Shown one piece after another: positions 29,451-36,676 of a stretch of DNA of 46,967 nt (positions are counted from its first letter, which is position 1; each line of letters begins with the position of its first letter). The notes beneath the pieces are model-generated. The model was not told the DNA's origin and did no database searches. It saw only the letters and a list, made by a program, of their open reading frames with translations. The position numbers and the translations under genes are program-made. Source of the stretch: an uncultured Nitrospira sp. (GTDB lineage Bacteria > Nitrospirota > Nitrospiria > Nitrospirales > Nitrospiraceae); NCBI GenBank assembly GCA_902500775.1, contig CABVRZ010000038.1, positions 1 to 46,967 of the forward strand. The letters run 5' to 3'.

Positions 29451-29909
29451 CTATCGTTCACAAGGCTGTATACCGACCTCCCGATCCTCGGGTCGTTTCA
29501 CTGGGCCAGGAGGATAGGAAAAGGTGGTCGTGAAGTCTTGCCAGAACGTGCCTGGCTCATGAAATGTCTGGGACTCAAGTGTCAGCCATGCATGGCCTTC
29601 CAGACCAGAAAAGCCTTTTCTGACTCCACAATGGAACTGAACCGGATATCCCCGACGGCGAGCCAGTCGATACAACGCCAGTGATCGGGGGAAGCAATTC
29701 CCTTTCTGATTGTATGGGAACAGCTGTAGCCATCGATCTACATAGTAAGCAAGTTTCTTCATCTCGGCTTCGTCTGGATTCCCCATCTTTGAGCCAAGAC
29801 TCAATTGACCAAGCACCAGAGGCAGACTTGTTAGACGCAAAAGCAGTCGAACCCATAAAACCAACAGAGCAGTCCGAAGCACGGCCAAGTATTTATCTAC
29901 CCGTGCCAT
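29451..29909 (-). CDS. Lasso-B2-type transglutaminase-like leader peptidase
   Basis: The protein has about 152 residues from ATG 29909 (frame open from a GTG at 29960). A hydrophobic N-terminal part (VLRTALLVLWVRLLLRL) precedes the papain-like core: Cys in NQKGNCFPRSLALYRLA, His in LEGHAWLTLES and the acidic third residue in FHEPGTF. This is the Transglut_core3 pattern of lasso-peptide B2 proteins, which cut the leader after the B1/PqqD protein has delivered the precursor. The catalytic triad is intact. It lies between the nucleotidyltransferase and the exporter genes. Confidence 0.88.
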   Translation of the reverse strand: MARVDKYLAVLRTALLVLWVRLLLRLTSLPLVLGQLSLGSKMGNPDEAEMKKLAYYVDRWLQLFPYNQKGNCFPRSLALYRLARRRGYPVQFHCGVRKGFSGLEGHAWLTLESQTFHEPGTFWQDFTTTFSYPPGPVKRPEDREVGIQPCER

Positions 29910-30064
29910 CGTCACTACTTTCAGTGTAGCAGACCCTTGTTCCAATACATGCCATTCCACGAACCACCACGGACTCTAGCTCGCAGTTGTCGTTACCAAA
30001 TCATCGCTATAATATACCGCTGAAGGCAGCCAGCAGGTTTCACAGAGGTCTCTGCCTCAGAAGC

Positions 30065-31300
30065 CTAAGTAGTATGTGGCACCCACCGATTGATTGCCCC
30101 TCGGATTCCAGAAGAAAGAAACCGTTTCATCACTCGATGCACCGGATGAACGAGACGAGCAAAACGACATAAGGAGCTACGCCACTGAAACCATGTGGGA
30201 GGGGTAACGGCTACCGGGCTCTGGAGACGGCACAACAGAAGACCAAACCGCCAACGGGCCCACCACGAGTCTTTTAATGAAAAGTAGAGTGCGGCAGACT
30301 GTTCTTCCCACACACCTTCATGACCATCGACAAGTAACGTGGCCGGCATGCGCTGTGAAAGAACCTCTATCTCCACCTCCCTCTGAATTCTTCTCACCAC
30401 TACATCAGGGAGAGGGGCATCCAGGAGTCGATGGGCAATTGACAGGCCCATCATGACCAACCGCTTGCATCCCCATGCTGATGAGCGGGTTATGACAGAG
30501 TTCCAGTCCAAGGTTCGATGGGTGCGAAGGAGTTCTGCCACGTCACAAACCCATTTCAGATGCTCCCATGCGTGCTTCGACCCATGCACACAAAGTACGA
30601 TGAGTAAATCTTCCGGTGCCAATCCCGGGACTGTCCGATTGTCAATGACTACCTCAACCCGTCGTTCCCAGAATTCTTGGCGATCTAATCTAAATGCGAA
30701 GTGTGGGTGAGACATCATCCACTGAAGGTCGACACGACAGAGCGTCCGCCTCTTTACAAATACCTGGTGCGGACCCTCATCATGGTGTGCATCACTCTGG
30801 CCGGCTACTACAGCTCTAGGTTCGTAACCAAGCCGAGCGAGAACTGCCTGAGCTTCCCCGGCAACTGTTTCCGGAATAAGCAAATCAAGGTCTGTAAAAT
30901 CACGAAGACCAAGATCACCATAAGCCACCGCTGCGAGGGTAGCTCCTTTGATTGGAATCACGGGGACTCCCTGCGCAGCAAACTCATCGCACAACTTGAT
31001 AAGCTCCTGAGCCAATGATCGGTTCAACATGTTCCCGACTTGCGCCTTCTGTCGCAATCGCGTCAACGAATCGGCAGGTACCAAATCAAATGCAACCCTG
31101 GAGAGGCTTGCGTACAGTAAAGGTTCCACACCATGATATTCCGCCAGCTCATGAAAGACCGGCCAGTCGACTAACTCTTGGACTCTTCGACGGATTCGCG
31201 CCGTGAGATCTTGCGTCATCCCTGTCCGTGCACACCAGACAAGCAGTTCCGCCTCTGATCCCAAGGGAATTCGCCGCGCACAGGAATAGCCTGTCATCAC
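30065..31300 (-). CDS. Nucleotidyltransferase-family protein of the peptide cluster
   Basis: The 411-residue protein has the NTP_transf_5 signature: PVIPIKGATLAAVAYGDLGL, directly followed by RDFTDLDLLIPE with the DxD metal pair, then VDLQWMMSHPHFAF and APEDLLIVLCVHGSKHAWEH. Such proteins are common in lasso-peptide and other B1/B2 clusters, usually beside a kinase-like gene; a role in modifying the precursor with a nucleotide or related group is suspected but not established here. The start (GTG at 31300 or ATG at 31297) overlaps the end of the kinase gene and has a GAGGAG site. Confidence 0.85.
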   Translation of the reverse strand: MMTGYSCARRIPLGSEAELLVWCARTGMTQDLTARIRRRVQELVDWPVFHELAEYHGVEPLLYASLSRVAFDLVPADSLTRLRQKAQVGNMLNRSLAQELIKLCDEFAAQGVPVIPIKGATLAAVAYGDLGLRDFTDLDLLIPETVAGEAQAVLARLGYEPRAVVAGQSDAHHDEGPHQVFVKRRTLCRVDLQWMMSHPHFAFRLDRQEFWERRVEVVIDNRTVPGLAPEDLLIVLCVHGSKHAWEHLKWVCDVAELLRTHRTLDWNSVITRSSAWGCKRLVMMGLSIAHRLLDAPLPDVVVRRIQREVEIEVLSQRMPATLLVDGHEGVWEEQSAALYFSLKDSWWARWRFGLLLCRLQSPVAVTPPTWFQWRSSLCRFARLVHPVHRVMKRFLSSGIRGAINRWVPHTT

Positions 31301-32328
31301 ATTCTCTCCTCAAGTAATGGTGCGATGAGTTGAGGGAGCTCCAGAATGTCACGACCAAAGTGTAAGCGATAACAATCCACCTGTTTGATAAGTTTCGCTA
31401 AAACCTGAAACTCTCGTTTCGCAACCTCTGAGTCGTACACCAATAATGCCTGAGGAAGAAGGATCTCCAATGCACGACTCTTAGGAAGCAATTCCAGATG
31501 GCTGTGAGGTGCATCAATCACGTGAGGGAACAGTACGAGCGCTGGTCGGCAACAATCCCCGGTTGAAGTGGGATAGAGATCCTCTGCATAGAAGGCTCGT
31601 TTTGGAAACCGAGGCTGAAGCACCTCAGCAGACGCAGTGCGCAGCTCAGGGAAAAATCCCACGGTTTGTTCAGTCACATTGATCTTGATCGGAAAAGGAA
31701 GCAGATCAATATGTGTCCCGGCATCTCGTAGCAAAGGATGATCATCGGACAGATAGCGATAACCCGATCGAAGTAGTGAAAGGAATGATGTTGTCTTCCC
31801 ACGCCCACTATTACCAGGAATCAAAACTCCTCTGCCATTCTTCTCCAGAGCCGTCGCGTGAATGGTGTAGAGTCCTCGACGTCGCAAGAGTTCGGTCAAG
31901 GCGAGATGAAACAAATATTCAATCAAACCGTCCGGCATCATCTGAGGATTAATCAAATAGCCATCAGCTCTCCCCTTTGCACTATCAACCACCAACACCC
32001 CGACACCGAAAAAGTCGGCGATTAACCGCCCATCATCAAGTATCACCTCATACGGCAAATCGGTCTCCGGACCACCTTCACCCGCTGCCCCTATTTTGAT
32101 AGCCAGTTGATGTGCGGAAGATGAGATGATCACTGGAATATCAGCTCGATGGTCAACTGCATGGAAATACAAGGTGAGTGGAACCGACGACTGAAGGACT
32201 TCTTGCCGAAAATGTCTCAGGAATTCATTCACTGGGGTAGCAAGTACGGGAGAGGCTGTAACATATCGTACCTGCGTACCATACAGTGAAAAGTGCAACT
32301 CGCTTAGAGGCCGTTCAACGACAGTCAT
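31297..32328 (-). CDS. HPr-kinase/PaeK-like kinase of the peptide cluster
   Basis: The protein has about 343 residues from MTVVERPLSE (32328, GAGGG upstream); the frame is open to 32373. The HprK-type P-loop is GVLIPGNSGRGKTTSFLSLL, preceded by YTIHATALEKNG and followed by YLSDDHPLLRD and LLPFPIKINVTEQTVGFFPE. Homologues in lasso clusters (paeninodin type) phosphorylate the C-terminal Ser of the precursor. Neither precursor here ends in Ser, so the target residue is open. It overlaps the nucleotidyltransferase gene and lies 126 bases after the second precursor. Confidence 0.85.
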   Translation of the reverse strand: MTVVERPLSELHFSLYGTQVRYVTASPVLATPVNEFLRHFRQEVLQSSVPLTLYFHAVDHRADIPVIISSSAHQLAIKIGAAGEGGPETDLPYEVILDDGRLIADFFGVGVLVVDSAKGRADGYLINPQMMPDGLIEYLFHLALTELLRRRGLYTIHATALEKNGRGVLIPGNSGRGKTTSFLSLLRSGYRYLSDDHPLLRDAGTHIDLLPFPIKINVTEQTVGFFPELRTASAEVLQPRFPKRAFYAEDLYPTSTGDCCRPALVLFPHVIDAPHSHLELLPKSRALEILLPQALLVYDSEVAKREFQVLAKLIKQVDCYRLHFGRDILELPQLIAPLLEERM

Positions 32329-32385
32329 CGTTATCGTTCCCTCACATCGTTCTTTGTCACTTCCTCTACACAAGGCGTTAAGAGG

Positions 32386-32418
32386 TGGGCTGGCTGATCA
32401 GTGGAGCCAACCAGCCCA
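32386..32418. terminator. Hairpin between precursor 2 and the kinase gene
   Basis: TGGGCTGG (32386-32393) pairs with CCAGCCCA (32411-32418). No T-run follows on the minus strand, so it is more likely a partial terminator or mRNA-stabilising hairpin that raises precursor over enzyme levels, as is common in peptide operons. A similar hairpin follows precursor 1. Confidence 0.5.
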
Positions 32419-32453
32419 TTGGGCGATCAGGATGACCGCCGCCCCCATAACCC

Positions 32454-32630
32454 CTATTGAGGTCTATGAGCAAACTTGTTGTAATGGTGAGCTATCCGCC
32501 CACCACCAAATCCAGAATGCCCTCCAACGATGCTAGGACGCCCACCACCGCCGCCAGATCTCTGAGCGGTGATGTCCCGCAAGAGCTCGTGCTTGGTAAC
32601 GGCTGGCTGCACATATGTCTCTTTCATCAT
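32454..32630 (-). CDS. RiPP precursor peptide 2 (intact), Gly-rich core
   Basis: The 58-residue peptide has a strong AAAGGAGG ribosome site seven bases before ATGATG. The leader MMKETYVQPAVTKHELLRDI followed by TAQ has the YxxP motif read by PqqD-type (B1) recognition proteins and a Thr near the expected cleavage point, as in lasso-type leaders. The core region begins about QRSGGGGGRPSIVGG and ends AHHYNKFAHRPQ. It is rich in Gly and has four His and several Arg, but no Asp, Glu, Cys or Trp. Without an acidic residue it cannot close a lasso macrolactam. The first 24 codons are nearly identical to precursor 1, while the cores differ, which is typical for RiPP paralogues. Confidence 0.8.
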   Translation of the reverse strand: MMKETYVQPAVTKHELLRDITAQRSGGGGGRPSIVGGHSGFGGGRIAHHYNKFAHRPQ

Positions 32631-32670
32631 ATTTGTTTCACCTCCTTTACTCTACCCTGCTGATTTACAA

Positions 32671-32692
32671 GCTGGCTGTAGAATTGGCCAGC
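32671..32692. terminator. Hairpin between precursor 1 and precursor 2
   Basis: GCTGGC (32671-32676) pairs with GCCAGC (32687-32692) around ten bases. On the minus strand it begins GGGCTGGCC, like the hairpin after precursor 2, so the hairpin may be part of the duplicated precursor unit (period about 263 bases). Confidence 0.45.
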
Positions 32693-32725
32693 CCGTCAGG
32701 TCACACGCTAGTAATGCCGATTCGG

Positions 32726-32893
32726 TTAACGGGTGACGTCATAAAAGGATGACTTTCCTGGCACACCATCGTAACCACCGTTACCAAAACCGTTATTGCC
32801 TCGCGGTCCACCATGGCCAGACATCTTGGCGGTGATATCTCACAAGAGTTCGTGCTTGGTAATGGCTGGCCGTGCATACGTCTCTTTCATCAT
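32726..32893 (-). pseudogene. RiPP precursor peptide 1, interrupted by TGA in the leader
   Basis: The gene starts MMKETYARPAITKHELL, then TGA (codon 18), and goes on in frame as DITAKMSGHGGPRGNNGFGN, GGYDGVPGKSSFYDVTR and TAA. Precursor 2 has CGG (Arg) at the TGA position, so a single CGA to TGA change explains it. The ribosome site is formed by the last codons of the PqqD gene (AGG AGG TGA). The core is Gly/Asn-rich with two Asp. An internal ATG six codons after the stop could give a leaderless core (MSGHGG...), but it has no good ribosome site. A sequencing error or read-through is possible. Confidence 0.75.
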
Positions 32894-32899
32894 GTAGTT

Positions 32900-33238
32900 T
32901 CACCTCCTTTCTTGTTGAAGTAGCCCCTCCTGGGTTAGCTGATTAGCCAGGATGACGAGATCGTCAAGAGCTCGCTCGGGGAGGACCTCAAAACGGTTAC
33001 AAAGGGCAGTATGAATGTCGCTGATAGTCTGCTTGCCGGTACAGAGCTCCCAGATCAGGCTCCCTGCCTGATTGAGGGTATAATATCGACCGGTACTGAG
33101 ATCCAAGAGCACTGTCTCTCCGTCCATATTAGTAGCCTGTACATCGGGGTTTTTCATCAGAACGACCTGATGCAATAGAGTGGGATCAAGGTGGGAAACC
33201 GCAGTATATGTAGAACGGGCCCGCAGCGTGTCTGACAT
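32900..33238 (-). CDS. PqqD-like RiPP recognition protein (lasso B1 type)
   Basis: The 112-residue protein (start MSDTLRARST; GGAGG upstream; a longer frame lacks a ribosome site) contains the PqqD/RRE fold: VVLMKNPDVQATNMDGETVL, LDLSTGRYYTLNQAGSLIWE, then LCTGKQTISDIHTALCNRFE and LVILANQLTQEGLL. RRE domains bind the leader of RiPP precursors and hand them to the modifying enzymes. Its final codons serve as the ribosome site of precursor 1, so recogniser and precursor are translationally linked. It is the first recognised gene of the minus-strand cluster. Confidence 0.9.
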   Translation of the reverse strand: MSDTLRARSTYTAVSHLDPTLLHQVVLMKNPDVQATNMDGETVLLDLSTGRYYTLNQAGSLIWELCTGKQTISDIHTALCNRFEVLPERALDDLVILANQLTQEGLLQQERR

Positions 33239-33661
33239 GGCATTCCCTCCATCAACCATGATGCGTTTTGTTCGACGGTCCCATTCACAGGCACCATGAC
33301 AGGTGTAGCATGCGGAAACGGCTACGATAGCCATCCTTTCGAGGGAGAGGGTATAGAAGAAAGTAGGGTCAGGGGGCCTCAGTTTCACCCATCCCATAAA
33401 CTGCAGAGACTCTCACCTTCCTAACCATTGACAGGCGCTACACTGCCCTAGGAGCAGAATCCACCAGATCCGACGATCTTTGGCATTTGCCCATCCACGC
33501 GACACTAGGCTGATTCCGGATGAATCAGACTCAAGACGTATTAAGATTGTTAGGTGCTTCAGCAACCAGGATCTGGTTCGCTATGACGAAGGGTGGTCAC
33601 GAGTAACGTGTTTCTGTTGAGCGGGCAATAGTTGAAAAGATCAAACCATATTTTTCTGTCT
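33239..33661. other. Upstream region of the peptide cluster
   Basis: About 420 bases without a convincing gene. On the minus strand it should hold the promoter of the PqqD gene; no clear operator, riboswitch or third precursor with the YxxP leader is visible. The upstream extension of the PqqD frame to 33397 lacks family similarity. Confidence 0.5.
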
Positions 33662-33689
33662 CGTTCAGTATTCTGCGGGTAGATAATCT

Positions 33690-34060
33690 GCGGAGGACTG
33701 AAGGGGATCCCCTATGTATTCCGATATGGTCTTCAATGGAGGGATGCCCGAAGAACTATAGTTCCAGAAAAAGCGTTCCAATCGATTGAGGCGTTGGAGC
33801 CGGCCAAGAACCTTCAACAAGTTCTTGTGCAAGTTGGCACGACAGTTCGGAGCAAGAGACGGCCTGATGATCAATGCCAAACATCCGCCTGCCAACCACG
33901 GCTATGACGCAAATTGGTTCATCATCGCCTTGAAGAAGCTGAGTGTCAGCCTATACATCCCGCCACGTAAGGCCCGCGAGTCTAGACACTTCCAAGGATG
34001 GTCTCGGGCGTCTGTGAGAGATAGAATGGCGCAGACCAGGGGGAACCGTCAAAGCACCAA
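33690..34060 (+). pseudogene. IS5-type transposase remnant with internal deletion
   Basis: The plus strand reads GIPYVFRYGLQWRDA in one frame, then after a shift NRLRRWSRPRTFNKFLCKLA, DGLMINAKHPPANHGYDANW, FIIALKKLSVSLYIPPRKAR. These match the N-terminal part (YVLRYGLQWRDAP, NRFKRWSRLGVF, RLMIDATHLKAH) and the late part (RGYDADWFRxAL, CIPPRKxR) of IS5-family transposases. The central 100 or so residues with the second catalytic Asp are deleted. No start codon or inverted repeats were identified. It marks the right edge of the island. Confidence 0.7.
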
Positions 34061-34202
34061 GTACTCATTGCATCAACATCCAACCGATATGGGTTGAAAA
34101 AAGATCAATCGATGATCTGACTTCAACTCAGGCCGCCGAGGCTATACCACACTTCGGCTCACACTCTTCACGAGCTCCTCAGACACAGCTTTGAACTCCA
34201 AC

Positions 34203-34685
34203 CTAGTACTCTGGATTTCTCGCCATCGTAACGGCTGAGGCAAACTTCAGCAGACTAGCCCGCTCCTCGTCGTCCAAGGCTAATAGCAAGTGTACTTCTT
34301 CACCGTGCATCAGGCGGAGGCTTAAGAACGGCTCTTCCCGGCGCTTTTCTCGGTTGTCCCACATGGCGTCGATGAGCTGAACTTTATCCAATTGTCCAAC
34401 CGAGACTACATCGTATCGGAAGTAGGAGTCCCCAATCACAACATCAAACACCACATGCCCTGCTGTCAGCAGGACCAGATTGAACCGTCCTTGGTCTTCA
34501 TACCCCTCCGGCAAAAATTTATTGACATGGCAGAGCGCGATCTTGCGATCACTCAACATATGGCGAAACTTCAATTTCAACGCGTCATAATCGATCTGTA
34601 AGGCCTTCTCATCCGGACCCGTTGCTGCTACAGCCGCCGCCTCCGCTCTTGAAAATACATCATCGGCGGACATCAATCCTGACAT
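34203..34685 (-). CDS. Conserved hypothetical protein
   Basis: The protein has 160 residues from MSGLMSADDVFSRAEAAAVA (34685, with AAAGGA upstream). The second half shows alternating strands: RKIALCHVNKFLPEGYEDQG, FNLVLLTAGHVVFDVVIGDS, YFRYDVVSVGQLDKVQLIDA, SLRLMHGEEVHLLLAL, a pattern like a PH-type or YokE-like small domain. There is no signal peptide. I do not recognise the family. It lies 111 bases beyond the PhoD gene on the same strand. Confidence 0.65.
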   Translation of the reverse strand: MSGLMSADDVFSRAEAAAVAATGPDEKALQIDYDALKLKFRHMLSDRKIALCHVNKFLPEGYEDQGRFNLVLLTAGHVVFDVVIGDSYFRYDVVSVGQLDKVQLIDAMWDNREKRREEPFLSLRLMHGEEVHLLLALDDEERASLLKFASAVTMARNPEY

Positions 34686-34796
34686 GGTGTTCCTTTCTGT
34701 CTCGTTGGAGAGAACATAACGAATGACTATGGAGCTCGTACGGTACCCGTCACCATGCTTGGATTGCAAGAGGCAGAAACCAGATTCCACCTTGTT

Positions 34797-36275
34797 CTAC
34801 TGTGCCATAAGGCGGTGGGATACCCGTTCTTTGCCCGTCTCATCCACCATGCTCACATGGAACTCGTACTTTGTCGCCCTGGCCAGACCAAAATTATGGT
34901 ACCCAGCCTCATAGAACAGCTCAATGGGGTGAAGTGCCGTTTGAGTTGATGCGAACCTCCCCGATGGGGCAGAGAGTGGACCGGCGATGTATTCATGAAA
35001 ATCGATGACCCCGTCCTGGTTCGGATCATAGGCATTGGCTTGCACCCAATGAACATCCCCGGAGAGAAAGACCACGTTATTAATCTTATGACTAAGGATG
35101 GTATCAACAACCACCTGCCGCTCTCGCTCAAATCCGGTTCCATCCGGCCCACCGGCCCACCCATCGTTTCCAGGAACAGTGCTATCACCCCCCTTTGGAA
35201 TCGAGAGAGGAACGGACGTCGCAATGACTTTCCAAGTCGCAGTTGACGTCTGAAGCCCGTTGAGCAGCCATGCCAATTGCGCTGCCCCAAGCATCGTCTT
35301 GGATGCACTATCCTGATCTACATTGCGACTCCGGTACTGTCGAACATCCAAGATAAACAACTCAAGATCGGCACCGTACCGAACTGTCCGATAGAGGCGA
35401 TGCGGATCTTCACGGGGAGAGTCGATCGGCCAGTATTCACGTAGCGCTTGCCGACCAACTGGCATCCGCTCGTCATACGGGCCAGCAAAATTATTCCGGA
35501 CTTCATGATCATCCCATATCACGTACACCGGCGTATCCGCCAAAAACCGTCGTAATGCATCGGCGCCACGTTGATAGCGATGGCGCAACCGATAGGTGTC
35601 CAATGTCGTAGCCTTGAAATCCGCCCCTGGCTCGTTAAGAGGCGAGGGACAGACATGGTCACCATACATCGTATCGCCAAGGAACAAAAAGAAATCAGGA
35701 TGGTATCGATGCAGCACATTAAAGATCGGATAACCATCCGCGCCTCGGCGACATCGTCCTCCACTGCCAAGATCTCCACTCCAGGCAAACGTCACAGCTG
35801 CAGAAGTCCTTTCGTCCGGCAGTGTGACGAATTCACCAGTCACTGCTGGTGTTCCAGATCGCTGCCCCGTGGACAATTCAGCAGGACCGACCACCACGTG
35901 ATACCGATAGCGAGTCGCGGGGGTCAGACCTCCAAGAGGAACCGTCAGTGTATAATCCGTCTCCGCCACTGTCTTGAGAGGTGCAGTCCGCGATAGCGGG
36001 ATCACGGTCGTCGCCGAGGCTGAAGGCTGCTCCGACGCCGACAGCGGCACCCATTCTACTTGCACAACAGCAGCTCCATCAGTACGTAACCATAACAAAG
36101 CACGTTGTGAACTCACATCGCCGATGGCAACGCCCTGGGGTAGGAGCCCCGATCCTGACACGGAGTGCCCTTCAGACGCATCTCGGGAACCGATGCTCTG
36201 ACTACCCCCTGCAGGACAGCCACCTAACACAGAGCAAACAGCAACGAGCCCAACAAAAACACACAGTAGACGCAT
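34797..36275 (-). CDS. phoD: PhoD-like phosphatase lipoprotein
   Basis: The protein has about 492 residues from MRLLCVFVGLVAVC (36275, GGAG upstream), with a lipoprotein signal and lipobox LGGC. An N-terminal Ig/FnIII-like domain (GVAIGDVSSQRALLWLRTDG, RYRYHVVVG) is followed by the PhoD metallophosphatase core: FAWSGDLGSG, FFLFLGDTMYGDH, VYVIWDDHEVRNNFAGP and VFLSGDVHWVQANAYDP. PhoD enzymes cleave phosphodiester and monoester bonds using Fe and Ca. Bacterial PhoD is usually Tat-exported; here a Sec lipoprotein signal is used. It may supply phosphate, but no pho-box was identified. Confidence 0.88.
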   Translation of the reverse strand: MRLLCVFVGLVAVCSVLGGCPAGGSQSIGSRDASEGHSVSGSGLLPQGVAIGDVSSQRALLWLRTDGAAVVQVEWVPLSASEQPSASATTVIPLSRTAPLKTVAETDYTLTVPLGGLTPATRYRYHVVVGPAELSTGQRSGTPAVTGEFVTLPDERTSAAVTFAWSGDLGSGGRCRRGADGYPIFNVLHRYHPDFFLFLGDTMYGDHVCPSPLNEPGADFKATTLDTYRLRHRYQRGADALRRFLADTPVYVIWDDHEVRNNFAGPYDERMPVGRQALREYWPIDSPREDPHRLYRTVRYGADLELFILDVRQYRSRNVDQDSASKTMLGAAQLAWLLNGLQTSTATWKVIATSVPLSIPKGGDSTVPGNDGWAGGPDGTGFERERQVVVDTILSHKINNVVFLSGDVHWVQANAYDPNQDGVIDFHEYIAGPLSAPSGRFASTQTALHPIELFYEAGYHNFGLARATKYEFHVSMVDETGKERVSHRLMAQ

Positions 36276-36384
36276 CAGCACTCCTCTCCGCTCAGTACTC
36301 CGAAAAATTGTGCAACAGATCCAGCATCGAGCTTGAAATTCGGTAGGGCTGACCGGCATACTACACAGAACTGAAGGACCTTCG

Positions 36385-36621
36385 ATGCACGATACTCATT
36401 GCCATGTCACAAACTGCCTAGCAAGACCCTATGCGCCAGCGGGCACACGCTCCGTCTGCAAAGACCATTTCCTCAGTTTCCTCACCTGGCGACGCCGTCG
36501 CGGACCACAAATGTTCTCGGCTTATGCCGGTATGTCAATGGCGGAACGTGATACCATCACCGCCGAATGGATGAAAACCATTCGGATTGATGAGGTCCCG
36601 ACCCCCGCGCCGAAGCTATAG
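36385..36621 (+). CDS. Small Cys/His conserved hypothetical protein
   Basis: The 78-residue protein (MHDTHCHVTNCLARPYAPAG, VCKDHFLSFLTWRRRRG, QMFSAYAGMSMAERDTITAE) has AAGGA six bases before the ATG. The CH...C and VCKDHF spacing resembles a degenerate zinc-binding pair, and the basic WRRRRG stretch may contact nucleic acid. The function is unknown. Confidence 0.6.
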   Translation: MHDTHCHVTNCLARPYAPAGTRSVCKDHFLSFLTWRRRRGPQMFSAYAGMSMAERDTITAEWMKTIRIDEVPTPAPKL

Positions 36622-36676
36622 CAACAGACCCTGGACAGCGGGCACCGGAGACTACCGGGCGGCTCGCATCTCTCCC

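Noticed and set aside
32840..32842. TGA in precursor 1 as a selenocysteine codon
   Set aside because: Precursor 2 has Arg, not Cys, at this position, and no SECIS-like hairpin is seen just after the TGA.
27601..33238. Calling the peptide operon a plain lasso-peptide cluster
   Set aside because: The essential cyclase gene is missing from the window and the intact core has no Asp or Glu, so the ring chemistry is not supported.
33665..33895. Minus-strand 76-codon frame at the island's right edge
   Set aside because: It is opposite the IS5-type transposase remnant and reads as its complement.
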